Shown in pieces: positions 1 through 10,972 of a DNA stretch of 64,000 nucleotides. How positions within the stretch are numbered: the stretch's first letter is position 1; each line of letters opens with the position of its first letter. The DNA comes from Scalesia atractyloides (taxonomy: Eukaryota > Streptophyta > Magnoliopsida > Asterales > Asteraceae). Below the pieces are notes generated by a model. That model searched no databases and was not told the origin of the DNA. It saw only the letters and a program-made list of their open reading frames with translations. The DNA is taken from positions 86,769,563 through 86,833,562 of the forward strand of contig CAMTDV010000023.1 of assembly GCA_947069175.1 (NCBI GenBank). The letters run 5' to 3'. Made by a program: the position numbers and the translations under genes.

Positions 1-59
1 AATCCTTTAACCCGGTCATATGCCTGGAGCATTCGTTGTCAACATGCCAGATATATTCC
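1..59 (-). pseudogene. Copia aspartic protease, active-site fragment
   Basis: The minus-strand frame shows W-H-V-D-N-E-C-S-R-H-M-T-G, which matches the start of a Copia protease (W-x-x-D-S-G-C/A-S-x-H-M-T-G). This enzyme cleaves the Gag-Pol polyprotein inside the virus-like particle. The catalytic triad D-S-G is changed to D-N-E, so the protease would be inactive. It follows the gag relic at 132-1040 after a stop. Only the first 20 or so codons lie in the window. Confidence 0.7.
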
Positions 60-98
60 ATGAGCATCCGAAGCCATTTCTGAATTTTATTCTGTTAT

Positions 99-117
99 AC
101 AACAACAACAACAACAA
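99..117. repeat. (ACA)n microsatellite
   Basis: Six tandem ACA/CAA triplets lie between the gag stop and the protease start of element A. The tract interrupts the expected Gag-Pol frame and looks like slippage after the element died. Confidence 0.8.
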
Positions 118-131
118 AAGATATTTACAGG

Positions 132-1040
132 TTAGCTAGCTTTTGGAACCCAGACTTGCTTTACATTAGTTCTATCATGATTTTGAGCAAGAGAGTTTTC
201 TTTTCTTTTCCAAAAACAAGTTGAGTCAACTATGCATTTTACTAATTTCTTTAGATTGTCAAATTGATCAGTAAAACTCTTAATGAGATCTTGATTAGGT
301 TTAGAAAATTTCTTGATTTTGCAATGTTTCGCAATATGTCCTAAATGACCACAGTGAAAGCATTGTTTGCAGTTCGATCTTTTCTTCGAGGGTGCTGAGA
401 GCGAAAATGATGTATGTGATGAGAATCTGGAGCTGCATGAGGAATCTGATGGCATAACATGGCTTGAATCTTTGACTTTCTTCTTGTTAATATGATGTTT
501 ATCTTCAATTTCGTCCTCACTATGCTCACTGTCTGATGACGAGGTTGATTCTTGACTTTCATTTGACATTTCTCCATCACTCTCTGAAGTTATTGTGCTT
601 GAATCATCTCTATTGCTTTCTTCAGTAAAGTCTTTATCAGTCTCTGAAGTACCTGCAACTGATGGAATAAACTCGGGAATTTCATCTGTGAAGAACTTTC
701 CAAATCTGTTTTTCTTCAATTCTGGCACAAAGACAGGAGATTCAAGCATAACATTTTCATCATTAAAAACAGAGTTTAAGTCATGACTCTCAACCTTAGC
801 ATGCACTTGTTTGTGAGTCTTAAGTGTAGGCTCAAGTCCATTATAATCATCCCGAATGTTCAATTTTGGCACAAAGTCGTTACAGTCATCCATCCTAGAT
901 AAACTATTACAATTATCCTGAATAGAAATTCTGTTTGGCTGATTACAATTCCAGGAGAACCAGCTAAATGTTGAATAACTGTCGCCTGAGTAACCGATTC
1001 CTATTTTTGAACCTCCACATTCATCTTCCTCATTGCACAC
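132..1040 (-). pseudogene. Element A gag, C-terminal part with second zinc knuckle
   Basis: An open stretch of 302 codons rich in Ser, Asp and Glu. Near residue 230 it has a CCHC zinc knuckle, C-F-H-C-G-H-L-G-H-I-A-K-H-C, the nucleic-acid-binding motif that packages genomic RNA. It ends with the V-W-V-P-K motif typical of the gag-protease boundary of Sirevirus-like Copia polyproteins, then a stop at 132-134. A run of acidic serine-rich residues (about 125-185) precedes the knuckle. It continues the frame-broken gag to the right (1041-1728). No start codon of its own is implied; it is part of a polyprotein. Confidence 0.75.
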
Positions 1041-1728
1041 ATCTTCTTAACCCTCACACAGATCTGCATTGCTTTCAGACATGTTAGTATTATTTTGTGG
1101 TTTGTAAAAGGCATTTTGATCCAAAAGATCATTTTTATTGATTAAATCATTTTTAGGATGAGGAGATGGCATAGGGACATAATTTTGTTGTGCGGAGGAG
1201 GAAATAATTTTCTTTCATTTCCGAATTTATCCTTATATCTAATTCCATCCTTTATGAATGTCGGTCGTTGGCAGTTTACAATATCAACCAGTGCTTTTTG
1301 ACTAATTTTCCATTTATCAATAATGATTTGCAATTTGTTATTTTCGTTTTGAGATTTTTCTAGTTTTTGGTCAAATCATTTATGATAAAATCTTTTCTGA
1401 AAACAAATTCTTTTAAAGTCTGCATTTCAGCTATGGTTGAATTTAACTTTCGCTGATATGCAGCTTCATTTTCTTATAGTTCTTGATTAATTCTCAAAAT
1501 CTTTTCTTTTTCTTTAATTATGTCAAGGTTGAGAGATTTGTAGTGTGCCACGATGTTCAAACATGGTTTGGAGCACAGCTTCGCTTTAAATTCATATGGT
1601 ATGCTATTTACCAAATCCTTATCCTTAGTTTCTGACTTCATGGCGATGGTAGAAGTTCCAACCGCTTCATTCTTGCTACTACTGATGGCTTCTTAAATTG
1701 CAGGCTTCGACTCATTCATTTCAGCTTT
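1041..1728 (-). pseudogene. Element A gag, middle part, frame-broken
   Basis: Short minus-strand fragments connect the two halves of gag. One at 1142-1333 carries S-Q-K-A-L-V-D-I-V-N-C-Q-R-P-T-F followed by K-D-G-I and K-F-G-N-E, which matches the linker between the coiled-coil and second-knuckle regions of Sirevirus gag. Around 1380-1480 another frame gives a coiled-coil-like stretch. Several frameshifts and stops separate the pieces. Confidence 0.55.
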
Positions 1729-3215
1729 CTATTGTCCCTTCTCTGAGGTTTGTTCAGCAGGATTGATGATGCTTTTCAGACCAGTGTCATCTTTTGGAAT
1801 CTTGGCGGTTTGCTTTTCAACACAATTTGAAACAGATGTGACAGAAACAGTGGAGATGTTTGCCATGAGGGCCTTGTTAACTTCACCTTTAGCCTCAGCT
1901 ATTTCCTCTGACCAATCATAATCTTCCACAACTAAAGCCTTTTGGTTGTTTTCAGCAATACTGTCACTCCCTTCAATGGCCACTGGTCTTCTTGTCTGGT
2001 TGAGTTCGGCATTCTCGTTCTTCAGCAACGGACACTCCCTTTTGAAATGGCCCAGATTTTTGCAATTCTAACATCTCAGCTTGGACTTGTCAAATCTAGC
2101 TTTTCCGAGAGCTAGCCTTTTTCCCGTTTTATCTTGGAATTTCTTCAATCGAAGAGTGATCATTGCCATCTGCCACTTCAAATCCATCTCCTCCATGTCG
2201 TCAGGATCCACTTGATACATGTCTTCAGCTGTGAGGAAATCTCTTTTCAACTCTCCTGACATGAGAGCCTCATAGCTGCTTAAGAAGGTATTAAACAAAG
2301 CTACATGTTCTATGAATATTTTAAGTGCTTGAGCGTCGCTGGCCACGGTAGTCTTCTCGGAGGATGACGAGGCCTTCACAGAGCTTGCGGAAGCATTCGG
2401 ATAAGATTCGACATCAATCTTGAGAATTTAATCCACATGAGCTAATAGGAGCAAGAAACGCCATATTCTTGGGGGCCGAGGTTGCAGCAGCTTGCTGAGT
2501 AATCTTCTGAGAATACCCAGTTTGGTTCATCTCTCTCTTGACAATGTCCATTTCAAAGGCTTTTAGAGTGTTGATCAGTTCCGAGAGTGTAACAGGAGTT
2601 GTGCTGGTCAAGAAAGTTCTCTTAATCATCATGCATTGAGGGCTCCATTCTTTAGGGAGAGAATCCAGCAGCTTCTTGATTGATGCATAATTTGCAACAG
2701 GATTTCCCACTTTCTTCATCTTAGTCAGTACTCCCAGAAATCGACTGATGTGGTCGGATAAGCTTTCGCCACGAACACTTCCAAACATGTCATACTCTTT
2801 CTGCACAATGTCTCTTTTCTTGTCCATGAGCTCCTCATTTCCTTCATAGTGGTTGATTAGAGCCAACCACAGTTCATGTGCGGAGGTGTACACTTCAAAC
2901 AAGTTGTTATCGTCCTTGGACAGAGCCATAGTAAGAGCAGCATGAGCCCCCGGTCACGTTGAATGAGAGTTCTATCTTCATCTGTGAACGTTGATGGATC
3001 CTCATTGATTGTACGAATGTCGTCACGAATTATCATTGGAACATGCGGACCCACTGTGACTGACATCCATTGAGTATAGTCGGTATACTCAAAGAAGGCT
3101 TTGATCCTGTTTTTCCAACTGTTGAAATTTCCGATCCTTTCAACTTCGGTGGCCTTGTATCAATTCCAGTTTCTAGCTCGGCTTGGGCAATCGGATTGAG
3201 CTGATTGAGAGACAT
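1729..3215 (-). pseudogene. Element A gag, N-terminal part (UBN2-type) with first zinc knuckle
   Basis: The probable initiator ATG is at 3215 (M-S-L-N-Q-L-N-P), 680 bases after the primer site. A frame change near 2930-3060 separates the N-terminus from the 171-codon core at 2414-2929, which has the K-L-L-D-S-L-P-K-E-W motif of UBN2-type Copia gag. Another break precedes 2068-2379. The first zinc knuckle at about 2035-2085 reads C-stop-N-C-K-N-L-G-H-F-K-R-E-C: a TAG falls between the first two cysteines. The acidic tail runs to 1729. Gag builds the virus-like particle in the cytoplasm. Confidence 0.8.
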
Positions 3216-3881
3216 TTTGGTTGATCGGTGATTAAATACGTTGGAAAGTGTTAAATCAGGAAACAATTTCGCTTCAAAGGAGACAAATACGCTGCAGATG
3301 AGATAAATACGCTGCACTTGAGATTAATTACGCTGCACTTGAGATAAAAAACGCTGATGAAGTATGGCGACTTTATCCTGCGAAAAAGCTAAATCCGCTG
3401 GATATTCAAGACAAACAAACGTCTGGTTAATTTCGCTGATCACCGTGATAATATCGCTGAGGATTTGTATCACTGACTTCGAAGTTGCCTTCGATTAATT
3501 TCGCTGGCACTATTACGCCGAAACTCAACAAATTCGCTGGTTTAAGCCCAGCCTATTTGTTAAATACGCGATATTCAAAGTTAAATATGCTCCCTTCAAA
3601 AATATCTACGCCAACTTCAAAAATAAATATGCCTAGAAGGGTTTTAGTACGAACAAAAACCCTCTAATCACCCAAAAACGACTCAAAATTCATGTTTCTT
3701 TGCAGCAAAATGACCAAAATGTTTACCAAACCACTGATTAACAACAACCCAATGATTAAACACACCAGATCAAGCCATTTAAGCCCAAAAATTTGAAAAA
3801 CCATAAAACTATGAAAACTTTCGAAAAACCTTCAAAACTTGAAGAATCTTAACAAAAAACTCAAACAATCAAGAGCACAAA
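3216..3881 (-). other. Element A 5' leader with repeated ATACGCTG-type words
   Basis: This untranslated stretch lies between the primer site and gag. From about 3225 to 3620 it holds many near-copies of AAATACGCTG or AATTTCGCTG, for example near 3290, 3308, 3330, 3350, 3388, 3430, 3452, 3498 and 3530. The same word, inverted, is in the LTR near 4202 (CAGCGTATTT) and as a variant near 4217 and 4231. No ORF is credible here. Confidence 0.7.
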
Positions 3882-3894
3882 GGCTCTGATACCA
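3882..3894 (-). promoter_or_regulatory. Primer-binding site, initiator tRNA-Met
   Basis: The minus strand reads TGGTATCAGAGCC, the complement of the 3' end of plant initiator tRNA-Met, three bases inside the LTR end at 3898. It primes minus-strand DNA synthesis. Confidence 0.92.
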
Positions 3895-3897
3895 AAA

Positions 3898-4246
3898 TGT
3901 GAGTCCCAAAACAGATTCAGATCACAGTGGTTGATTGTTATCATTCAAACAACTATAGATTAGTTGTTTGAATGTGTGAAAGTTAAGAAAAACCAAACAA
4001 TGAAGATGAAGAATCTTGAATGGATTAAACAACTAGTGTTGTATATGAAATCCCAAAAAGATGTAATCAATAACAGCACCTGAATATTCGGATGTAAGCA
4101 CAATAACAAGAATCACAATATAAGAGTAATCACCAAAATCTGTCCAAGAAACTTTGACAATACATTCATTGAAGTACCTATTTATACATATCTGACTACC
4201 CAGCGTATTTAACAAACACGTTGGGTTATTAATTACGCCACCAACA
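3898..4246 (-). repeat. Element A 5' LTR
   Basis: The inner end (TGTGAGTCCC in plus) is fixed by the adjacent primer site. The outer end at 4246 is inferred from CCAACA: the minus strand then starts TGTTGGTGG, like the TGTTGG starts of the other Copia LTRs in this window. That gives 349 bp. The partner LTR is outside the window, so the outer end is not proven. Confidence 0.6.
4178..4187 (-). promoter_or_regulatory. TATA box of LTR A
   Basis: The minus strand reads TATAAATAGG, about 60 bases inside the proposed LTR start, a plausible Pol II TATA box for the element. Confidence 0.5.
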
Positions 4247-4633
4247 TATGACTTTCACATAATTGCACTTTTGACCCTTTTAGATTGTCTAACTATTACA
4301 AACCAGCTCAAACTATGGATAATCAAGTACTAACGGTCTCAAAATGTTCTAACAATGATAAAGGATGGAAGTACGAGTGTGTGTCGTATGTGTGGTTACA
4401 ATCCAAGGTGACAAGGCATACACAGAATACTAGTACTCATAAACATAATATGCGTAGGCTGAACTCACAAATATTTCTCGTAGGGTAGTGTGTAGTTAGA
4501 TCCAGAACTTACATGTCTCTACCTAGAGCACTCGTCGGGTAGTATGTGGTTATAATATTTGTATTCATATCTGTATCCAAACATAAATTTTGTTTGATTA
4601 AGTTGTATACAATTGTAAATATTATTATATTGT
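4247..4633. other. Unassigned AT-rich stretch
   Basis: It lies between LTR A and the inverted repeat. I see no coding frame of interest and no recognisable LTR end. It may be flank or a further part of either element. Confidence 0.5.
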
Positions 4634-5281
4634 GCCAGCAATTTCCTAGAATTTTTAGATTTCTCAAGAAGCATGATATTCACTGCGTTGTTATTCCCAA
4701 ATGCCTAAACGCACTTACCATAACAAAGTTCTACTATTATTTCTAGGGATATATCAACATGTTGAGATGGTCAAGTAGTTGTTGATTCAGCAAGCGAAAT
4801 AATGCACAAACCAGTAGTTTCACAAGTGTTGTGATAAGATGTGTCACTCAAATTCTTCTAAAGTAACTAATGCAATGTTCTAGTGATTATGGTCAAGTGC
4901 AAGCATGTTAAAATGTTCATCATTCAAATCCTAAGGCAAACTACTCCAATCCTCAGGAATTGTAGATTGGAGTAGTTTGCTGAGGATTTGAATGAAGAAT
5001 ATTTTAACATGCTTTCACTTGATCATAATCACCAGAATCTTGCATTAGGTGCTCTGGATGCTTTGTGTGATACATTTGATTATAGCATAAGTGAAACTGC
5101 TAGTTTGTGCATTATTTCACATGCTACATCAACAACTGCTAGAACATCTCAGCATGTTGATATATCCCTAGAAATAGTGTCAGAGCTTTGTTCTTAAAAG
5201 CGCATTTAAGCATTTGGGGATATCAAAGTAGTGAATATCATGCTTCTTGAGAAATCTGAAAATTATGAGAAACTGCTAGCA
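4634..5281. repeat. Imperfect inverted repeat, arms of about 315 bp, 15-base loop
   Basis: The left arm (4634-4950) reversed matches the right arm (4966-5281) over nearly its whole length. CTACTCCAAT at 4941-4950 pairs with ATTGGAGTAG at 4966-4975 around a 15-base loop, and GCATGATATTCACT near 4671 pairs with AGTGAATATCATGC near 5231. Scattered mismatches and small indels occur throughout. The right arm belongs to the gag remnant of element D; the left arm is an inverted duplicate of it. Confidence 0.85.
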
Positions 5282-6250
5282 TAAACCATCAAGTCTCACA
5301 AACAATCTTTAACAGAAAAAGATGAAATCTTTTTCTAATATAAAACATGAAGTCTCAAACTGTCCTTCATAGTTCGAATCACTTCTTTCAAAGTATCAAA
5401 CATGTAAAAAACAACTTGAATCAACACAGGTTCATTGCCAAAAAATTTTCTAAATCAGTAATCTAAAAGCGATGTAAAATTTGGTCTAGGGTATACACAC
5501 ACAAGGACCAAGTGATTACACTCCTAAAACTCAGGTTCATGACATTAAATCTAATTCATCAATTGGATAGTAGACCATAAACACTCATTGTGGTTATCAT
5601 TACAAATTTCTTGATCAACACAACACCAAATGGTCATATAAGTCTTGTGTTGACAAAAATTTCAAACCCATGACTTTGTGATCTCTGATGGGAAAAAGTC
5701 ATCAACCACCAACACTTTTGCCCACAACTACTGGCCCTGATCAAAAGTTAAAAACCAAATCGGAATCTTGTTAAAAGAGGGGGAAAACATGTTAAAGGTA
5801 CATCCTTATGCATGATATGTGAGAAAACCAATCACAACCGTGAAGATTGTTACGTGGTCCTAGCTTATGAAAAAAGCAAGTTCAGAATCTCGAAAACTTT
5901 CTTGAAAAGCCAGTATTCTATCCATTTAGTGATTCCAACTATTCTGAATACATTGGTTCATTTGAGGCTTTTAAAACTGTTGGAACTCCTATTATACTGG
6001 CCCTGAATCACAGAAAGTTCACCAGACCAGTACAAGTTACTAATGCACCACCTACAAACATCTGGCCAAAGCAGAAGAATTCCCATTCTACCCTAATCAT
6101 TACAAGCAAATAAAGTCTAATCAAAGTGCTTACATAAAAGCACTAGCAGAGAACCAAAAGGAGCTGAATAGGACGCTACGAAAGTTGACAATGGGTTGAA
6201 ATAGTTGTCAAAGTGGCAAATCAAGTTGTGATTGAACTAGGCCTACAAGT
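4966..6250 (+). pseudogene. Element D gag remnant with CCHC knuckle
   Basis: A 69-codon open piece (4988-5197) is followed by stop-rich sequence in which short stretches of a coiled-coil gag extension can still be read. At 5809-5850 the frame reads C-M-I-C-E-K-T-N-H-N-R-E-D-C, a complete C-x2-C-x4-H-x4-C zinc knuckle. This places it as the C-terminal gag extension of a Sirevirus-like element. It is too decayed to make a protein. No protease motif follows. Confidence 0.6.
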
Positions 6251-6401
6251 CATAAGGCATTGGTTCCATGATCTCATCATTGAAGTGTTTTGATATTAAA
6301 AAAAACTAACTACTGATTTTTAACCGCCTTCCACCAAACTTCTGGTTTGACCCAACAGTTTGGCCAAATCTAGCCGTTTCTTTGTAACCGTTATCAATTC
6401 T

Positions 6402-6411
6402 CTATAAATAA
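6402..6411 (+). promoter_or_regulatory. TATA box in front of element D third ORF
   Basis: CTATAAATAA lies 114 bases before the ATG at 6525. The intervening leader is C/A-rich without ATG, like a plant 5' UTR. This is an internal promoter, far from the LTR. Confidence 0.5.
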
Positions 6412-6524
6412 GCTTCTGAATCACTCCGGGATTCCTTTAACCGACTTCAAATATTGTTGTGATCAATTGCATACCCTAAGCCTCATTTTCATTCTCCAAC
6501 TTTAAAAACCTCACCACTTTGATC

Positions 6525-9500
6525 ATGGTGGCTCATGCTTTGCAACCGACTCCCAACCTTCTTCCTTATCTAACTAAGGAGAAGGACCAGACACAATACC
6601 ACCACATCATTGACCTTATCATGAAATCTTCTTTCTATCATGCACTCACAGTAAACCTAACCATTTATAAAAACAATTTGATTGATTTTTGGACCACCGC
6701 CAAGATTAACCAAGATGACAAGGGAAAGGTGTTGTCCATAAATGAAAAGGTTTGATAAATCATTGTTTCCATCACCATAGAGATTTTATCACTCAGATTA
6801 CAACTCAAAAATGCTGAAGGGGTTGAAAATTTTTCAAAAACCGATAGATTTAGAGTTTATAGAACAAGGCTACTAAGGGAATACAAAGTATGACATTGAT
6901 GAGTAGAAAGACTGTGGTCCTGCTCTACAATTCCTCTTTCACACACTCATACAATGCCTGTCAAGTAAATCTAGTTCTTGGAATGAAGTCCCACAGTTAA
7001 CACAATATATTGCTTACTCAATATTGACTGAATCAAAATTTAAACATTCAAATCAATTTTTTAAAGAATTTGTTGCCAATGTTAACTTCACGTCAAAATT
7101 TTTAATGTATCCTAGACTCATTATGGCAACCCTAGAAAAAGAATTGAATGATGAGGTAGGTCTATAAGTGAGGTGTGATCCTCCCAATCAAATTACCCAT
7201 GGCAAACTTTTAAAGGATAGGAAAAGTCGAAATAGAGCCAAAAACATATTGCACATGAAGCTGAGCCAGTGCAAGGTAATGACCCTATACAACCAATTGT
7301 TGAGGCACAACAAACTTAGCCCGTTGCTCTTGCTGACCAAAGGGATCAACCCATACCTGAGGAACCCACAACAACCATTAACAAAAAGATGAAGAAGTCT
7401 TTAGCACAAAAGACTTCTAAGGCCCCTAAGTCTAAACCCTTAGCCACCCCCTCAAAGAAAACCAAAATAAAGACTGCTCAAGAAGTTGAGGTCCCTAAGG
7501 GTCTAGCTGAAACACAAAATCAGTTAGAGACTATAGTTTCTTCTTCACCACTACAGCCTCCAGTGCATCCAACCAGCCTAGCCAGCCAAAACAACACTTT
7601 TGACAAAAGACTCATGAAAGAAAATTTTACATTATACCATCAAAAGGGCACATCTCAAAAACAAATCACATAGATGGAGCCAAAGAACATAGCCATAGTA
7701 CACATGGAATCTGATCCTTACTCACATGAGGAAGAGGCTCATCCCTCCTAGGTAAATCCTAATGAGGTGATTGTAGTTGTGGCTCCCACTATTCTTGAAC
7801 AACCCATTAGTTTTCAAGAAGATAGTGGGAACATAGCTAAGACCACCCTGCAGGCAACAGTAACAGAGTTACTCCATGTGGCTAAAGTACTAGAGAGCCA
7901 AATTGTTGTAAGTCCCCGATACCAAGAAAAAGGGGGCATTCGAAAGTATTCTTTGAACTTAAACGCCATAAATACCTACGAATATAATTACCTCAGGTGG
8001 GGAGCAGATGAGTCCACTAATTTGGATGATGCCCAAAACTAGTAGTATGATGCATTGATGGAACAATCGGTATTGTAGTCTCCAAACTCAAGGAGTTGGT
8101 CACAAAATTGCCTTAAGCTAACGTCTAGCGTAAATCCGAAATTACGCAAAACCTTGCGTCCTCACAAAGAGCACCCGAATACCTAGCTCAAAATTAAGCC
8201 ACTAGCCACACAAAGCCAAACTACTGGTGAGGTTTTAGCCACCTCATCATTGCCAGCAGGGGAGCTAAAATATGCCTTCAAGGATATCCTAGAACCTATG
8301 TTCAAAGATTACTTGAACATTCTTGATGCCAAGGTCTATGGCAGTTCCTAACCCATACCCTATTCACATCATTTTATGCAGAGGCTCAATACTACTAATG
8401 ACAAAATGGGAGAGAAAAAAGGTAAGAAGGATGATGAGCCAAACATGATTGAGGCTGGAGAAATAAGGGCAAGAAGAGAGCTGAAGAAGCTAAAGCTAAG
8501 GCCGTGGTTGAAAAACAAAAAAGGAGTTGATGAGGGAGATGCTATCATGCAGAAAGAATAAAAAAGTTTAAACAAGATCAAAGTGGTCTAAGTGCTGCAT
8601 TGATGAAAAACCAAATAGAAAAACAAAGGGTTGATAAAATAGCTGCAAAACAAGACCCCAACATCACTAAAGTTGTGAAGATTGACATGAGACTACCAAC
8701 TGTGATCCAAAAGACTAAAACAATAGAAAAGTTGGAAGCTAAGAAAAAACTAGTTCAACAAATACAACCAGAAGATGGCCAAGAACAAACACCTGGTCTT
8801 AAGAGACAAATAGTTGGTTCAGGTCAAACAGCTGGAGTGCAAACTCAACAGCTGGACCAGGTAAAACTACTGGTCCCTAAGCAACTTCTGCTCCTCCATC
8901 AACCAAATTAACTTCAAAGACACAGTATGGGGCTAAACCAGTTGCTGTCAAAACTACTAGTAAACTATATGGAGAAAAGCTAGTAGTTACGAGTAAACCA
9001 GTAGTTCCTCAAGAAACAACTGACCAATCGACAAACTAGGGGAAGCAGGTATTACAAGAAGACCTAAAAGAAGAAAGGGCAAAAACAGAGCATGTGAAAG
9101 CATTAGTTTTCACAAAGCCATTTGCTGAAGACCTTCCTCCTTCCCTAAGATTCATTGCTTCACTTCAACAACTACCTCTTCTAAAAATAGATGAAAAGCT
9201 CAATTATGAAGAAAATACGAAGAAAATGGAAGAGGAAGCTGTCAAAGAATTTACAGAAAATCAAGGGTAGATGGCATACAAGAAAGCTCAATATATAATC
9301 TCTCGAAGATTCCTCCATACAAGCCACAATCAATAGCCAATGCTTCTAAGCAAGAAAGCATTGAATGGCTCAAACAAGATGCTCCTATCCATCATAGAAT
9401 TTTTATGTATTCCAAAATTGGGATGCATAAAACCTATTGGGAAAAGTGGCTAGAGTCAAGAAAATGCTTGCAGACCTAACAAAGAATATCACTCCTCCAA

Positions 9501-9985
9501 ATTAGAAGCTTGGCATTAGAAGAAAGCCAACATTAGAAGAGGCGACACAGATGTTGAAGATCAAATTAGAGTTAATACTGGTTGAATGGGCTGCAAAAGC
9601 TAAATAATAAGGTGGAAGACACAAGTGTGTCAATGGAATTCATGGACTGTATGGATGCAAGATAAAGGTATCCAAAAAAATTCCCACCAAGGCCAAACTA
9701 GGAGAACACAGAGATCTACCTTGCCGAGAATAAAAGGAGTCTGTTGTAGTTCCTTTCAAGCCCAAGGAAATCTTCTCATACAATTCAAAAATTATGGAGA
9801 ATTACATGAACAATTTAAAAAAAAAGCATGGTTATACCAACTGAATTGTTGACTTAGAAGAAGAAGAGAAGATAGTACTTGTAAGTTGCATGCCAGATAC
9901 AACACATGTGTTCAATACCGTTGAAGATCAAAGACCTGGAACTTACGCAGTAGCTTTGGAATCTCCTCCAATGGATGTTGAATAA
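6525..9985 (+). pseudogene. Element D third ORF (Sirevirus extra ORF), decayed
   Basis: It starts M-V-A-H-A-L-Q-P-T-P-N, followed by K-E-K-D-Q-T-Q-Y-H-H-I-I-D-L, a start I associate with the extra ORF found after pol in Asteraceae Sirevirus-like elements; function unknown. After 78 codons (stop at about 6753) it is broken by many stops and frameshifts. Readable later pieces are a Lys-rich segment (7389-7673), an acidic piece (7767-8042), and Lys/Glu-rich coiled-coil-like pieces (8376-8561, 8600-8911). The last frame ends P-P-M-D-V-E with TAA at 9983-9985. Element B carries a counterpart with the same layout (globular N-part, basic middle, charged coiled coil). It precedes the polypurine tract, as an env-like ORF would, but I see no signal peptide or transmembrane segment. 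Confidence 0.55.
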
Positions 9986-10212
9986 TCCCACACCTCTCAG
10001 AAGAAAGGTGTGCCTTTTGGTCTATAGAGATCCAAATGGTAGCAGTGTTTGAGCTTCCCTAACCAAGAGTTCAAAGACAAGAAGCTACTTACAAATTAAA
10101 AGTTGTGAAGATAAAGAACCTTTCTCTATAAAGTCAATGATTGTTGGCTACGATGAAGATGAATGAATTGTCCTAAATTACCAAATAAGTGAGTTTTGGC
10201 ATCAATAGATCT

Positions 10213-10222
10213 AGAGGGAAAA
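10213..10222 (+). promoter_or_regulatory. Polypurine tract of element D
   Basis: AGAGGGAAAA directly precedes the TG of the LTR at 10223, the expected primer for plus-strand DNA synthesis. Confidence 0.75.
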
Positions 10223-10666
10223 TGTTGGGTTATATAAGATCTGCTAATGATGAAACCCAAAACCCAAAGGATCCATCATCCTTGCCTGAATAAGTTAAGA
10301 TACAATCTTCAAGTCCAGCGGTTTCTCTCCCCTTGAAAGCTTCTCAAAACAACTTCCCTAACTACTACTACTACATCAAACTACTGCCTTCATAGAATAA
10401 GTAAGAAGATCAAGTGTTGATGGTCAAAAGTGTTGGTCAACAAATCAACACTCAAGTCAAGTAAAGTCAAATGGCTGAAGACTCAAAAACTAGTCAACAA
10501 GTCATAGTCAGAAGTTCCAGATTTCTAGAAGGGTTTTCCTCAACTAGTAGTTCTGAGAAATCAAGTTGTTCTCTCTTTTTTCACAAAAGAAGCAGCAGTT
10601 AAATGTAATAGTGTAACAATCCAGTAGTTTCACAACTCTTGTCTGTTACATCATTTAATGAGGTTG

Positions 10667-10712
<46 letters not shown>

Positions 10713-10972
10713 GTATATATATAGTTCGATTGTCTTTGTAATTAGGTAACACTAAGAGTTGAGAGGATAAAATTAGTGAGAGTGTGTTCACCTGGTGATG
10801 GAAGTACTATGTACTTTTATGATTGTATTGCATCTACTGAATTCTATAATGAATCATTTGCAATCATTCCCTTTTATCTGTGATTGATTGATGTGTTTAG
10901 ATAAAACTGTTTGATTGAATTTTCAATTTGATTAACTGTTTTACCAAGTAAAACACACGCTCATATCCAACA
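10223..10972 (+). repeat. Element D 3' LTR, 750 bp
   Basis: It starts TGTTGGGTTATATAAG after a polypurine tract and ends CATATCCAACA, giving a 6-base inverted terminal repeat TGTTGG/CCAACA. It contains a long TA run and several copies of the AACTACT/AGTAGTT word found elsewhere in the element (10379, 10546, 10621). Confidence 0.8.
10671..10722. repeat. (TA)n microsatellite in LTR D
   Basis: About 50 bases of nearly pure TA, probably expanded from the TATA region of the LTR. Confidence 0.9.

Larger units (their letters stand above)
1..4246 (-). mobile_element. Element A: Sirevirus-like Copia retrotransposon, 5' half
   Basis: Reading on the minus strand the order is LTR (4246-3898), primer-binding site, repeat-rich leader, gag with two zinc knuckles, and the start of the aspartic protease, cut by the window edge. 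Gag before protease, the SLP(K/Q)EW-type gag core and the long C-terminal gag extension with a second knuckle fit the Sirevirus (SIRE/Maximus) branch of Copia. The coding part has several stops and frameshifts, so it is a dead copy. Integrase, RT and the other LTR would lie left of base 1. Confidence 0.85.
4966..10972 (+). mobile_element. Element D: Sirevirus-like Copia relic lacking pol
   Basis: The plus-strand order is gag remnant with a CCHC knuckle, a TATA-like promoter, a decayed third ORF, a polypurine tract and a 3' LTR with TGTTGG...CCAACA ends. No protease, integrase or RT motif could be found between the knuckle (5850) and the third ORF (6525), so pol was lost or the family is non-autonomous. 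The 5' LTR and primer site are missing, replaced by the inverted duplication. Confidence 0.7.
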
